Positions 12,946-27,900 of a stretch of DNA of 64,000 nt are shown piece by piece. The notes under the pieces are model-generated. The model searched no databases. It was not told where the DNA came from and worked only from the letters and a program-made list of their open reading frames with translations. Source of the stretch: Argopecten irradians (Eukaryota > Mollusca > Bivalvia > Pectinida > Pectinidae); assembly GCF_041381155.1 (NCBI RefSeq), contig NC_091134.1, forward strand, positions 6,376,255 through 6,440,254, given 5' to 3'. A program made the position numbers and the translations under genes. The first letter of the stretch is position 1, and every line of letters starts with the position of its first letter.

Positions 12946-15900
12946 CTGAGAAAAAAAAATAACAAATTGATATAACATGACCAGTAAAACGGGTAAGACA
13001 ATATTACATCACAAAAATATGATGTCTAAATAAGATATTTAAGGTTTTGATGATAGTACCTTAGGTTATGACAGGATGGAAGGATAGCACATTTTTAGTT
13101 TCTTTGTATCCAACATCCATATGAAATAACATAGACCAAATCGACATTCTCAGAGGCGAAGGGATCCAATGTCATGCGAGCGCTAATTTTTTGGCATTTT
13201 TATTTTTTAATGCAAAATATTTACATTGATTTAATCATACTTACCCCGGTATATTAATTTTGCACCCTTTCATTGAAAAAAAAAAAATCTTAACAGCAAT
13301 GTTATTAAAAGATAAAAAAAATAAAAACAAACAAACAAACAAAGTTTAATGATTCAACTGAGCCCCTGTCATATCAAAATTTAATCTAAAATGGAAAAAA
13401 CAGACTATCTCTATATCAAAACTTTGATTCGCATTTGGAAATTATTGGTCTTAAATTATAGGGCTGTAACGAGTATTCGAGTACTCGAGTATTCACGAAT
13501 CATTGAGAAAGATCAGATACGAATATTTGTTACTCCTGATATTTGTGGATCGCGATCATTCAAAAGCAACAAGAGGCCATTGGCCTCGTAGCACTATGGT
13601 CCAGTTAATTAATGTTCAATGATTGGTTTTGACTAATATTATTGATTATCACTCATATGCACTGTTTAAACTAATAATTAATTAGGACAATTCAAATGAC
13701 CACTGGCATTTAATTGTTATCAATGTTGGTATTAAAACAATCATAAAATTTTTTCAAGACAGATGTCATTCATCAAATGTTAAGTTATATATAGATCAAC
13801 GGTTTTATAAACAAGAGATCCCAGAGGGATCTTGGCGCCCACCAAAGAATGATCTATGTCTGAAAAAGGAAAGATGGATCTTTTCTCTGCTTTTTAATTT
13901 TTTCAGACATACTACATATAAAATTTGAGACAGATCGCTTCAGCACATTCTGAGAAATAGCAGTAACAAACTTCAAAGATCAAAATCAAAGATGGCGGCC
14001 ATCTTGTTGACCAATTGGTCCCAAAATGCTATATGCACTACTAGGGCCCTAGGGGAACCTGCAAATAAAATTTGAGACAGATCTCTTCAGTACTTTCTGA
14101 GAAAAAGCGATAACAAACTTAAAATATCAAAATCCAAGATGGCTGCCTGGCGACCATCTTGTTGACCAATTGGTCCCAAAATGCAACATGCACAACTAAG
14201 GCCCTAGGGGAACCTGTATATGAAATTTGAGACATATCCCTTCAGTACTTTCTGAGATATAGCGATAACAATCTTTGAATATCAAAATCCAAGATGGCTG
14301 CCAGGCGGCCATTTTGTTGACCGATCGTTCCCAAAACGCAATATGCACAACTAGGTCCCTAGGGGAACCTACATATGAAATTTGAGAAAGATCCCTTCAG
14401 TACTTTCTGAGATATAATGATAACAAACTTTAATTATCAAAATCCAAGATGCCTGGCGGCCATCTTGTAAACCGATTGGTCCCAAAATGCAATATGCACA
14501 ACTAGGGCCCTAGGGAAACCTACATATGAAATTTGAGAAAGATCCCTTCAGTACTTTCTGAGATATAGCGATAAAAAACTTTAACTACCAAAATCCAAGA
14601 TGGCTGCCTGGCGGCAATCTTGTTAACCGATTGGTCCCAAAATGCAATATGCACAACTAGGGCCCTAGGAAAACCTACATATAAAATTTGAGACAGATCC
14701 CTTCAGTACTTTGTGAGAAATAGCGATAACAAGAATTGTTAACGGACGGACGGACGGACGGACGGACGGAAGGACTGACGGAATGACGGACCACGGACAA
14801 AAAGCGATTTGAACAGCCCACCATCTGTTGATGGTGGGATAAAACAAGAGGCCAATGGCCTCGTAGCACGATGGTCCAGTTAATTAATGTTTAACAATTG
14901 GTTTTGACTAATATTCTTGATTATCACTCATATGCACTGTTTTAAACTAATAATTAATTAGGACAATTCAAATGACCACTGGTATTTAATTGTTATCAAT
15001 GTTGGTATTAAAACAATCATAAAATTCTTTCAAGACAGATGTCATTCATCACATTATATATAGATCAATAGTTTTATAAAAAGATTGATTTGTGCAGAAC
15101 AGTTTTTTTCTGAGCAGGATTTTAGTGTGAGCGTATGCAGAAGCAGCATCTTCTTAGTAAGAATATTGTTGGGACCAACTCAAATAGCATCAACTTAACT
15201 TCAATATTAGAAAATTTAATAAAATTCAAAATTTAACAATGCTGTTTATTCAAATTTATCAGAATATTGTTATATGATAAAAAATAATTGGGGAAACTGT
15301 TTCCTGTATGATTGCTTATCGGTATCACACATGAACAACTATGTATAATCAACACACATGTACAACTATGTATAATCAAAGTGTTAAGTTGACTAGACTT
15401 TTAAAAGATACCTGCTGGAGGAGGGCTTAATTCATTATAGGTGTCAAAAAAATCAATGATGTTTGGCTTTCCCGGTTATAAGAGGTAAACTGAAGTTGCT
15501 TCAATACCTTGAAATTAATTACAGTCAAACCTCGATGATTCGAACTTCGATGAATCGAATTTCTCGCTGTATCGAACTTTTTGTCCGGTCCCGAATTTCT
15601 TCCCCTATATAACATTACTAACTAACCCATGTATGAATCGAAGTTTTATGAATCGAAGTTCTCGATGTATCGAACTTTTTTCATGGACCATTTGTTATAG
15701 AATCATAGGTAACTGACACTCGATGATTCGAACAAAAATTTACCTGTACAGATCAGGTGTTCGCCGATACCCCGCGGCATGCTGTCACACCTAGATGTCT
15801 CGCGACGGCCATTCGCCAGACAATAGGGATTATGACAGCTTGTGTTGCTAGCTTGATATCATAATTAATACCATTAATATCACTAATCAGACCGATACCC

Positions 15901-18900
15901 GGTGCTTTGTTTTTACAAGCTGCGTTATTATGTCATTAGTACGGCAAAGATACAGTTAGTCGTTATTGATGTTCGCCGCCGCCATTGTAGCGGTTTGTAG
16001 GATTTACGGAACGGTAAATAGCGAGCCACATTATTAGTAACTCATACTCAAAACTGTTACATTGCACAACTTTGGCATAAATACTGGAGCAAATCGATCA
16101 TATCGAAGTATTTTGTAGGTGTTGTAGCGCTTTCGGTTCCTCTTTTTTAGTTTCGTTTTTACAACGTGTTTTCGTTTAAATATTCATTCCGTAATATTAA
16201 CCATCGTTTAAATATATAGTCGCCAAACGAACACTTATACATGGGTTAGGCCTAGTACACGCAAGTCTTGTTTATAATATACATATGTATTGCTAACGAT
16301 AGCAATACATGTGATTAATTGCATACTTCGTTTTTATTTTGTTTTGCTTGTGGTAAATACAATGATTATAAAGTTTACGGAACGAAGACGACATGTACAC
16401 AACTACCACAGTTGGTCATGGTAAAAAAAAACATCGGTCTAATTTCAACCACGAATAATTCGAAGTCTCGATGTTTCGAATGTCCCTTACAACTACTGTA
16501 TAATCACAATTAAGATAACAATGCACAAGTTGTATTGGCTGGGTCTCAACAACGGAATGTGTATGTGTACTACGGGTCAACAAATTGACATTGGCAGCTA
16601 CAGTTACTTCCTTTCCCAGTTGACAGTAAATTGGTATATGTAACCACATTTACACACACATATACTTTCTAGATGAAAAATGATGACACCTGCGAGGTAA
16701 TTATGATGAGGAGAATAGAAAAATAATGGCTTAATTCAATTTATAGGTGTTTCTCATTTATATATTACTATAGACAAAGAAGGAATGAAATAAAAATAGA
16801 GATGTTTGTGATCAGTTCGGGTCCTGGTACATGTCTAATTTCAGGTCAATGGTGTAAACTGAGATCCTGTTTTGCTTCAATACGATTGCTAAATTGCCTA
16901 AAAAAATTGAACTTATTTTTTTTTTTCTGAGCAGGATTTTAGTGTGAGCGTATGCAGAAGCAGCATCTTCTTAGTAAGAATATTGTTGGGACCAATTCAA
17001 ATAGCATCAACTTAACTTTAATATTCGAAAATTTAATAAAATTCAAAATTTATCAGAATATTGTTATATGATAAAAAATAATTGGGGAAACTTTTTCCTG
17101 TATGATTGCTAATCGGTATCACACATGTACAACTATGTATAATCAAAGTGTTAAGTTGACCAGACTTTCAAATGATACCTGCTGGATGAGGGCTTAATTC
17201 ATTATAGGTGACAAAAAAGATGTTTGACTGTCCTGGTTATAATAGGTAAACTGAATTTGCTTCAATACGTTGAAATTTATAACTTATCTTTTATCCCATT
17301 TTCTTCAACACAATATAAATTTCACAATTAAAATAACAATGCACAAGTTGTATTGGCTGGGTCTCGGCACAATGGAATGTGTACTACGGGTCATCAAATT
17401 GACATTGGCAGCTACAGTCGAGCCTTTCCCAGGGCCTTGATAACAAAATACATTAATTAACTCTCAACCATTGTTTTTCCCTTTAACAGTAAATGGTATA
17501 TGTAACACATTTACACACACATATAGGCCTATAAACAGCATCTAGATGAAACTAGGGCACCTGACTTGTGACACTGTCCAGGGAATATAGATTATCCAAC
17601 ACAAGTAATTATGATGTCATATGACACTTTGAGTAACATATTTAAGAATAGAAAAATAATGAATATTTCTTAATTGCCTTAATCTTTTCTTAAACTATAT
17701 TTCTTTTGTATGAAGTGGTACCGTGGGCCATATAATTTCCCATAATGCATTGTGTTTCTCATTTAAATATTACTATAGACAAAGAAGGAATGAAATATAT
17801 TTTAATTCCTCAAAAATACAGTTTATGTCTGTTTGTCGCCAAGTTTGATCAGTTCTGTCCTTATCTATAACTACATGTCTGTGCCAAATTTCATTGCTGT
17901 TAATGGTGTATAACTTGAGATATCCTGTTCACAAGGTGATTTTCAAAGCTAGGGGGTATGCTATAAGCTACGCTCCATCGTGCTAAAAAATTATACCTTC
18001 TTTAATGCTGTCATAACTCAAAAATGTGAAAGAATGTACACTAAAGTCTGAATATCATCGATGTTTTCACTTTGAAGTAGACCGGAAGTACACAAGAGCT
18101 GCGTGAAGTAAAGCTAGCAACATGTTATTTTCGTACCCATGCTTCGATGCAATGTTGTGAATTCCTCATAAAATAATAATGATAAAACATAATTATTGAC
18201 TTCTAGAGATGTAAAAGATTATTATCGATTTCGTTTTCATTACGGATCGGAAATATGTAAAAATACGAATATATTATATTAGGCAACTATATAGAGTACT
18301 ATATTAGAGTACTATAGATGTGAACCCCATGTCAAAAACGAAAGGTAGGCTAATTGAGTCAAAATCATAAATCACCTGATTAAAAATAAAAACTATAGGT
18401 CTAGAACTAAATAAATTGTAACTACTCTTATAGGTTTTAAATATTTTTTTTTCTTAATTTCAATGTTTTTCTGTATTTGAAATGTTTTGATATGGTGATT
18501 TATGCCTTACCATGATAATTTATATACAGTGTACCAGTTCACAGATGGTTTGACTTTGATTCATGCCGTAATTGATGTGCAGTAGTATTTTTGAGATGAC
18601 GTCATTTCAAAATTCAAATGATTTGATTTTTTTACAGTTACAGTGACTGAATCCTGCTGTACTTCACGTGTAATCAGAGGGATCTTGGCGCCCACCAAAG
18701 AATGATCTATATCTGACAAAGGAAACATGGATCTTTTCTCTACTTTTTCAACTTTTTCAAACATACTATGGTACATATAAAATTTGAGACAGATCGCTTC
18801 AGTACCTTTTGAGAAATAGCGGAAACAAACTTCAACTATCAAAATCCAAGATGACTCCTTGGCGGCCATCTTGTTAATCAATCGGTCCCAAATCACAATA

Positions 18901-21900
18901 TGCACAACTAAGGCCCTAGGGGAACCTACATGTGAAATTTGAGAAAGATCCATTCAATACTTTCTGAGAAATAGCGATAACAATCTTTGAATATAAAAAT
19001 CCAAGATGGCTGCCTGGCAGCAATCTTGTTGACCGATCGGTCCCAAATCACAATATGCACAACTAGCGCCCTAGGGGAACCTACATATGAATTTTGAGAC
19101 AGATCCCTTCAGTACTTTCTGAGAAATAGCGATAACAAACTTTGAATAACAAAATCCAAGATGGCTGCCTGGCGGCCATCTTGTTGACCGATTGGTCCCA
19201 AAATGCAATATGCACAACTAGGTCCCTAGGGGAACCTACATATGAAATTTGAGACAGATCCCTTCAGTACTATCTGAGAAATAGCCATAACAATCTTTAA
19301 CTATCAAAATCGAAGATGGCGGCTGGCGGCTATCTTGTTCACCGATTGGTCCAAAAATGCAATATGCACAACAAGGGCCCTAGGGGAACCTACATATTGA
19401 TCCCTTCAGCACTTTTTGAGAAATAGGGATATAAAACCTTAACTATCAAAATCCAAGATGGCCGCCTGGAATCCCTTCAGTAGTTCTCAAGAAATATCGA
19501 TAACAAACTCCAACTGCCAAAATCAAAGATGGCTGCCTGGCGGCCATCTTGTTTTTCCGATCAGCCTCAAAATCTGTATGGCACAACAAGGGATCAAGGG
19601 TAACCTCCATGTGAAGTTTGAACAAAATCCCTTCAGTAGTTCTCAAGAAATATCGATAACAAACTTCAACTGCCAAAATCAAAGATGGCTGCCTGGCGGC
19701 CATCTTGTTTTTCCGATCAGCCTCAAAATTTGTATGGCACAAATATGGACAAAGGGGACCCTCCATGTGAAGTTTGAACAAAATCCCTGCAGCAGTTTTT
19801 AAGAAATAGTGATAAAAAGCATTGTTTACGGAGGGAAGACGGACGATGGATGACAGACGACGGACTGCGGACGACGGACTGCGGACGACGGACAGCGGAC
19901 TACGGACGACGGACGACGGACCACGGACCAGGGCGATTTGAATAGCCCACCATGTGATGATGGTGGGCTGATGATAAGGAATGTAAAACTGCTAAAATTG
20001 GTTTTATTATCAATCAAACATTTATCAATATAAGACCATTATTGATTTATCAATAAAAACAGTTTTACTTCAATTGAATCTTTTGCTTGTATCTAACTGG
20101 TGATTCGTGGTCCGATCTGTGAATCGTCAACCCTGAATCGTGGATCGGATCGAATCGCAACATGTTGGACAATCCACAGCCCTATTAAATTATCTAATTT
20201 CATTGATGAAGATGCCTGTATTATGCCAGTTCTGTTATACCCTTATTCTTTTCAACATATCTGTTTTCGGAAAAAAGGATACTAGGCTTTACATTGAATT
20301 AACATTCAACAGTTTTTTTACAATTATATTTAATGAAGTAATATACGTACTTAATATTCATTTCATCATAAGTACTAATTTTAGAAAATATCAGACCTGT
20401 TACAGTATTAATCAAAATGTAACTAATCTGAGAGAAAAAAAATAAAACAAAAATGAAATTAAAATTTGATTGGTTTATATTTGTTTACTATTATTAATTT
20501 CATCATTTAATCAACATTTAGTCTAAAACCTACATTAAAATTCCGTAAAATTAATCCCCTTTAAAAACACATGATCCGGATCCATTATTACAATTACCCA
20601 AAATGGCAGCCATAACGATTGCAAAGTTTGTGATGTCCATGGATAGATAGGCCTATTAAACATTAAAAACGTGAGTAAATCATTTACAGTTGTAAGCAGT
20701 GTTTGTTTTTGAAGTAATACTTACTATCTATAATGCACAAAATTCTTTGAAAGGTCAGATGATTGTTTAATAAGCAGCCGATCGACCTCCGACTCAGTTG
20801 TAGGCTAATTCACCTTTGTACCTTACACACATGAATGTATGAATGACTGATAAATAGGAATGCTGGTGTTGGTCAGTGAGTGTTCACACCTCTATATCTA
20901 TATATGATACGTTGTAGACCCCGTTTCCAGTTTTAACACAACACCTCTTTGTTTACTTCATTATCAAGCCATGGCCAGTGCTTCACGGCCTGGTTTGTAG
21001 ATATGGCTAGGATTGGCGGATTTAACTGTATGGAACGTCTGAAAAAAATCTGTATTTGCAGATTTTTTTTAAGGTGCGCTGCATTTTTTTAAAAACTTTT
21101 TTCTCAACTTAGACATTTTAGGAGCGGGTTTCCTGACGAACAACTGATTAATTTGGTGTGGCCTAAGCATTGTCAACATTTATATTCTTTTAATCACACA
21201 TGTACAGTTGTTAAAATTGAGAAAGGTAATAACCAGAAAGTAATAAATGCCCTACCTTATATTGAATTGAGCCGAGACTAGACTGGACAGTAATGATGTG
21301 TTGACAACATTTTGTACCTCCAATTTTACGACAATAGCAATATGTATCAGAGTAAAATGACTTACTACAGAGGATGGGCGAGGACTGCTGTTTGACCTCT
21401 GTGTCTATACCGTCAGACACGCGGTCGTCCCTGGCGTGAATGGGCTGTTGGCTGATACCAGGACCGGGGCACAGGTAAGTCGATGACGGATAATGATGCA
21501 TGGCTGTGAAAATAAGGTGTCATGATAAAATGGTTATATTCATAAATTGCTGGACACAAATGGTAGTTTACACAAATGTTTTACTATACCTTGAGATTTT
21601 AATAAATGTTTTACTCAATGGTATACGGGTCAAGCCTTGACATTATTATGTACTGATCACATCATTTTATCTTGAGGTCCTTTTAATCTTTTCTGTACCT
21701 TGTTACAATACAATTTGTCCTCATTACCTTGACCTTCACTGATCAATACTACTGTGACCTTGACCTGTCCACAAGCACTTTGACCTCTCTGAACAACCTT
21801 GAACCTAACAGATTTATAAACTTTTATTATAAACCTCAATCTTCCATTACAACATTTACCTCTCTTTTTCACTTTAGCCTCAACTGCTCCCATACGAATG

Positions 21901-24900
21901 TGACCTTGACATGTTACCTTTGACCTTGACTTACCCTCCAAGTTGTCAGATGTAAGACTAGCACTGCCACCACTACCGGGTGTGTGTGGCGTGGTGTCCT
22001 GGACCGGGTGTGATATTTGTCGCGGTAGTTTCACTCGCAAACCTTCCTGACAAGGAGTTATTGCACTCACATAGCCACTACTGGGGTTAGGTGCAGACCA
22101 CTGATTTGGTAACAGGGGTGGCTGGTTTGGGACTCGCGTCGGTGAATGGTGTGGGGGAGGGTTAGGTGGTACAAGTGGTACCCGCTCCGGGCCATTAGCA
22201 TGTCCATTCATAGGGGGCAGCATTGTACCCATCTCCTCATATAGCTTTTCATGATCATCAGCAATGCCATTCCGGTGACCTTTCAATTGGATGTTGTTGT
22301 GGTTCTTTGCTGTACATATAAAGTTTTCATCAGAGGATTTTAAATTTGGTCATCTTTTACAATAAAACATCATAAATTTATTAACAAGTTGAAATGAAAG
22401 ACCCCATTTACCTTAAAGTAATTGAGCTGGTCCTTTGCCTTGTATGATACAGTAAACTTTACTCAAATACTTCATTTTATAATATACACAAAATTCTATT
22501 TGACCATACTAACAAATGCAAAAAAACTGTTTATAAATAATGTACAATACTTTCATTCACTTTCTATACATATCTGTTCAGTCTATACCCTACTTAATAC
22601 TTATACGTACCAAACGGCTTTTTCAGCATTTCTTTACACTTGAGGCCTCTACAGTAGCACAGAACCACGATCAAAATAATCACAATTAGGATTATCAGGA
22701 CGACTACCAACACTGCGATACTGAAATGGAAATAACATACACCATGACGACCATGAAAACAGGATAAATTGTGAGGTGATCGACCACTTACAGAAATCGT
22801 GATTCCATGATTACCATGAAATGATAACTAGATAGTGGTAACTAAAACTGTGAGAGTGGACAACTAATACCGCCCGCTGCACAAATTTAGTAATAACTCG
22901 ATTAACAGGGGACATTGCAGAACCCTATATACAATGTAGTTTACTCAACTCCCCTTTATGTCAAGAATTTGTATACCAATTTTACTAAAATCTGTCAAGT
23001 ACTGTGTAGTGGTTTAATTTCGCGGGTGAGAATTTTCGCGGGTTTTGTGAGCAGATCTTATTCCCAGGTATAAATTTTTGTGCTTCATCATATATGAACT
23101 GCAACAATTTTGAGACTCTATCATTGTTAGAAAATTTCACACACAGTATTTAATTTCATGCTGATTGATCTGAATGCCAATATAGCAAAATTGAATCCCC
23201 CGTGAACAATAGCAACTATATAGTAGTTTAGGAGGAGTTCACCGGACAAAGTGAGACAGACGGATGGATATCCTGATCCCAGTATATCCCCCCTTAACTT
23301 TGTGGCGGAGGTATAACAATACTGAAATAGTGACATGATTAAGAAAACTGAAACAGTGAGTGACGGACCACCACCACATTAACACTGTACTTACATGGTA
23401 ATAGCTACTGATGATAGGCCTTCCTCTCCTTTGTTGCGACCACCAACTTTGGGCGTAGCGGTCGTCGGTTTGGGTGTAGCTTTATAAAATAAATATGGTC
23501 ATTAAAACATTCATCAACATTACTATCCTGATGACTGAGGAGGACTACGTATTACAATTTTTGGCAATTAAATCAAATATCTCAAACATGTTAATTCACA
23601 GTAGAATTTCTTTTCCTGTTATTATAGCTGCCCTCAGCCTAATTCCATTTACCTATATTTCTGAAACTATCAAGTAACCTAACTTGCATAGTGCTTTTGA
23701 AAAGTACTTCCCTTCAGAGAAGAGTGTTCATCAAATTGGCTCCTCAGAATGGGCAGATGTTGTCCTAGTACAGAACTAACCTCATTATGGACAATCTTAC
23801 TGGTGTAATGTATTCGAAAGAGAAACAAAGATCTTTATATAACAGTCAATAGTTAATTAATCTTTTTGACAAACAAATTCTAACGGTAAGGACATGTTTG
23901 ATATGTACATATTTCTTAACGTGCATTAAAAAAGCTTCATGAAGATATCATTTGACTCTTTAAATGACATTGATTGGGAGTTCATGTTCATTTACTGAAC
24001 AAAATGGGCAGCATATAGTATTCTAGAAATTCTAGGTGAATCTAACAAGAGGCCCAGAGGGCCTGTATCGCTCACCTGGTTTTTTGTTAGTAATTATCAC
24101 AAGACTCTGACAATTAGAAAAATAAGCAAAATTGACTCCCAAAGTTTAATTTTGAATCACAACCATACAATGATGCTATTGATACCATACAAATATGCTA
24201 TCCAATACATAGGTTCAGAGACAAAGTAATTTATATGAAAGTAGTAGACTAATTGACCTTTTTGACCTCGCATCTATTGCCGTCTAAGGCCCCGGGGGTC
24301 AGCCCTATCATTTGTACAATTTCAAATCCCAACCCTATAAGGATGCTACCATTGCATTATAAGTGCTCTTCCATTCTTAGTTGCAGAGAAGAAGTCATTT
24401 ATATGGAAATAGCTAAATTAACCCCTTTTGACTCCACCTTTCAGGCCCCCGGGGGGTCAGCACCATCATTTGCAAAATTTTGAATCCAAACCCTATAAGG
24501 TTGTAACCATTGCATTATGAGCGTAATCCCATGTTAAGTTGCAGAGAAAAAGTCATTTATATGGAAATTGACCACTTTTGACCCCTTTTGACCCCGCCTC
24601 TCAGGCCCCCGGGGGGGTCAGCCCTATCATTTGCACAATTTTGAATCCCCACACTATAAGGATGCTACCATTGTATTATGGGTGCTATACCATGCTTAGT
24701 TTCAGAGAAGAAGTCGTTTATATGGAAATAGCCAAATTGGCCCCTTTTGACCCCGCCCCTCAGGCCCCCGGGGGGGGGGGGGTCAGCCCCATCATTTGCA
24801 CAATTTGGAATCCCCACCCTATAGGGATGCTACCATTGCATTATGGGTGCTATACCATGCTTAGTTGCAGAGAAGAAGTCGTTTATATGGAAATAGCCAA

Positions 24901-27900
24901 ATTGGCCCCTTTTGACCCCGCCCCTCAGGTCCCCGGGGGATCAGCCCCATCATTTGTACAATTTTGAATCCCCACCCTATAAGGACGCTACCATTGCATT
25001 ATGGGTGCTATCCCATGCTTGGTTTCCCCGCCCCTCAAGCCCCCGGGAAGGTCAGCCCTATCAATTGCACAATTTGGAATCCCCACCCTATAGGGATGCT
25101 ACCATTGCATTATGGGTGCTATACCATGCTTAGTTGCAGAGAAGAAGTCATTTATATGGAAAAAGCCAAATTGACCTCTTTTGACCCCGCCCCTCAAGCC
25201 CCCGGGAAGGTCAGCCCTATCAATTGCACAATTTTGAATCCCCACCCTATAAGGATGCTACCATTGCATTATGGGTGCTATACCATGCTCAATTTCGGAG
25301 AAGAAGTCGTTTATATGGAAATAGCCAAATTGGCCCCTTTTGACCCCGCCCCTCAGGTCCCCGGGGGATCAGCCCCATCATTTGTACAATTTTCAGTTAG
25401 TAGCCCATAAGGATGCTACCAGTCAAATTTTGTTGAAATCCGACCAGCGGTTATGGAGAAGAAGTCGATTGTTGACGGACGACGGACGCCGGACGCCGGA
25501 CGCTGCGGTATCCCATAAGCTCACCTCGGTCCTTCGGACCAGGTGAGCAAATAATATACTTACTTATCAGCGTGTGTACAAATTGGTAATGATTTATACA
25601 AAAAGTATACTTACTTGGTTTGACTTGGGGTGTTGTTGGGGCGGGTGTTGGAGCCGGTGTTTGGGGTTTAGCAGTTTCAGGAGTTGTAGCCAGGTTTTCA
25701 TTCACATAGTTACTGTAATCACAACACAAAGATGGGGTACAGATAAAACAAATGTAATTATAAATATACAGCTGCTTAAATCAACTCGGACAATGATGAT
25801 AATTTGGTATCATAATTCTTCTCCTTAAATTAACTATTTTTGTTAATCTTTCATTGTTACAGTTAACATTACATACTCATTAATATTATTTAACTGAAAA
25901 ATCCAGACATCCTCCCTCAGTATGTCAATATAGTGGTTCATTTAAACCTCATGCTTTAATTAAAACTAATAATTAGATTTTAGTGATGAGAGTTTATGTA
26001 TATACAGGTACAATTTTTAGCAAAATCAAAGCTAAAACACTGATGCTACATGTTTGTTTGTAGGTGTTGAACATCCTTTTAACAGTCAGGTTCATTTAAG
26101 ACTAGCTAGTATACGGATCTGTAGAAAACCCGGAGAAAACCCATCAACCATTGTCCAATATTGGCTTCAAACTCACAAATGGAGGACTAGTGGTAAAGTG
26201 TTAAAATACCATGATCGTTCAGTCTCTGGGCCACTGCAGTCCATATATCAACAAATATATGTCACAAAATCAAAACACCACACCACACTGTATATAGTAT
26301 CCACGGCATAGAAATACATTGTCATGGTGACAGTGACAGAGAAATACATTGTCATGGTGACAGTGACAGAGAAATACATTGTCATGGTGACAGTGACAGA
26401 GAAATACATTGTCATGGTGACAGTGACAGAGAAATACATTGTCATGGTGACAGTGACAGAGAAGGCTATGTTTATACTTACATAAAGGCAGTTTCGTTGT
26501 ACTCGCACGGACCACATTTATTACCAAGTTTGTACGTCAAATGTGGACAAGGTTCACATTCTGTAAAACACGAACAAAGCATAATAATTTCTGGACAATA
26601 TACATTTTGTTTACATCGGGGGAAATTAACTATATTTTGTTTATGCTCTATAGATAGAGATTTGGAATGCAAGGTACATTGCAATGTGATATTTATCAGG
26701 AATACCAAAAAGATGACCTATTCAGTGACTTATAATTACAGTATAAACATGCCTTTTATATTGGTGAGGGAGCCAAGTTTTGCATTTTACAATCACAATC
26801 ACAGGTTTTGAAGCAAATGAGAAATGAAATTTCGCTAATCTGGCTTCAAAACAAACTTTAGTCCAAAACTGACTTAAGTCTAAGTTTTCATATAAGTTAC
26901 ATAAGGAGAAAAAACTTAAAGTTTTGACTTAAGTCAGCACTTTTTTTTTGAGAAATCAGAGCCAGGTGATTAAGTCAATCAGCTTTAGAACAACAGAGCG
27001 CTGACAATGGTGGTGTAATAGTTACCCCCAGTAAGAACGTTGAGCTGCTGGTTTGGTGGACAACCTGCCTTCTTCAGGTTACATTCACACGATGTCTCTC
27101 CCCAAAAACACTTAGTGATGTCACATTTACAGTACTTGGCACAAAATATTTGGGGATCTTTTTCTCGAGAGGGTACAGTGTCTGAAAATAGGAGAATAAA
27201 ATTAACTGTATTGACAAAATAAGGTCCATGACAATTTGGACAAGGAAAATCAGAGTGGTTCTTGCTCAAATGAATTTATTTCAAATCCTATGTAGAGGTG
27301 CCAATGACTTCCTTATAATTACCACATATCAATGATTATATATTGCCCTGTAAGGAGGAATGAAGTGTGCTTCTAACAGAATCAATTACTTACAAATCAG
27401 ATATGATTCTAACATTGTCAACTGCTAACAAATCAGAAATGCTTCAAACATTATCAATTACTAACAAATAAGAAATGCTTCAAACATTATCAACTACTAA
27501 CAAATCAGAAATGCTTCTAACATTGTCAACTACTAACAAATCAGAAATGCTTCTAACATTGTCAACTACTTACAAATCAGATATGCTTCTAACATTATCA
27601 ACTACTAACAAATAAGAAATGCTTCAAACATTATCAACTACTAACAAATAAGAAATGCTTCAAACATTATCAACTACTAACAAATCAGAAATGCTTCTAA
27701 CATTGTCAACTACTAACAAATCAGAAATGCTTCTAACATTGTCAACTACTTACAAATCAGAAATGCTTCTAACAGAATCAACTACTTACAAATCAGAAAT
27801 GCTTCTAACAGAATCAACTACTAACAAATCAGAAATGCTTCTAACATTGTCAACTACTAACAAATCAGAAATGCTTCTAACAGAATCAACTACTTACAAA

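Larger units (their letters stand above)
13459..20184. mobile_element. hAT-like DNA transposon remnant, filled with nested insertions
   Basis: The left end TAGGGCTGTAACG (13459) and right end CACAGCCCTA (to 20184) are inverted repeats. They are flanked by a perfect 8-bp direct repeat, TTAAATTA (13451-13458 and 20185-20192), as hAT elements produce. Only about 110 bp on the left and 210 bp on the right appear to be hAT sequence; the interior is other elements. No hAT transposase is seen, so it was probably non-autonomous. It lies in intron 10 of the TNFR-like gene. Confidence 0.75.

Noticed and set aside
19446..19802. Overlapping frames of 111 and 114 codons on opposite strands
   Set aside because: Two near-identical core repeats of a pearl-type element; no protein-like evidence.
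20100..20445. Open frames of 61 and 101 codons
   Set aside because: Lie partly in the hAT right end and in AT-rich intron DNA; no similarity to known proteins.
24253..25546. Open frames of 68-148 codons
   Set aside because: Repeat units of the intron 6 pearl-type element, not host protein.
26248..26527. Minus-strand frames with SVTVTMTMYF repeats
   Set aside because: 30-bp tandem repeat in the intron beside exon 5; only the exon 26482-26560 is coding, by splice and phase evidence.
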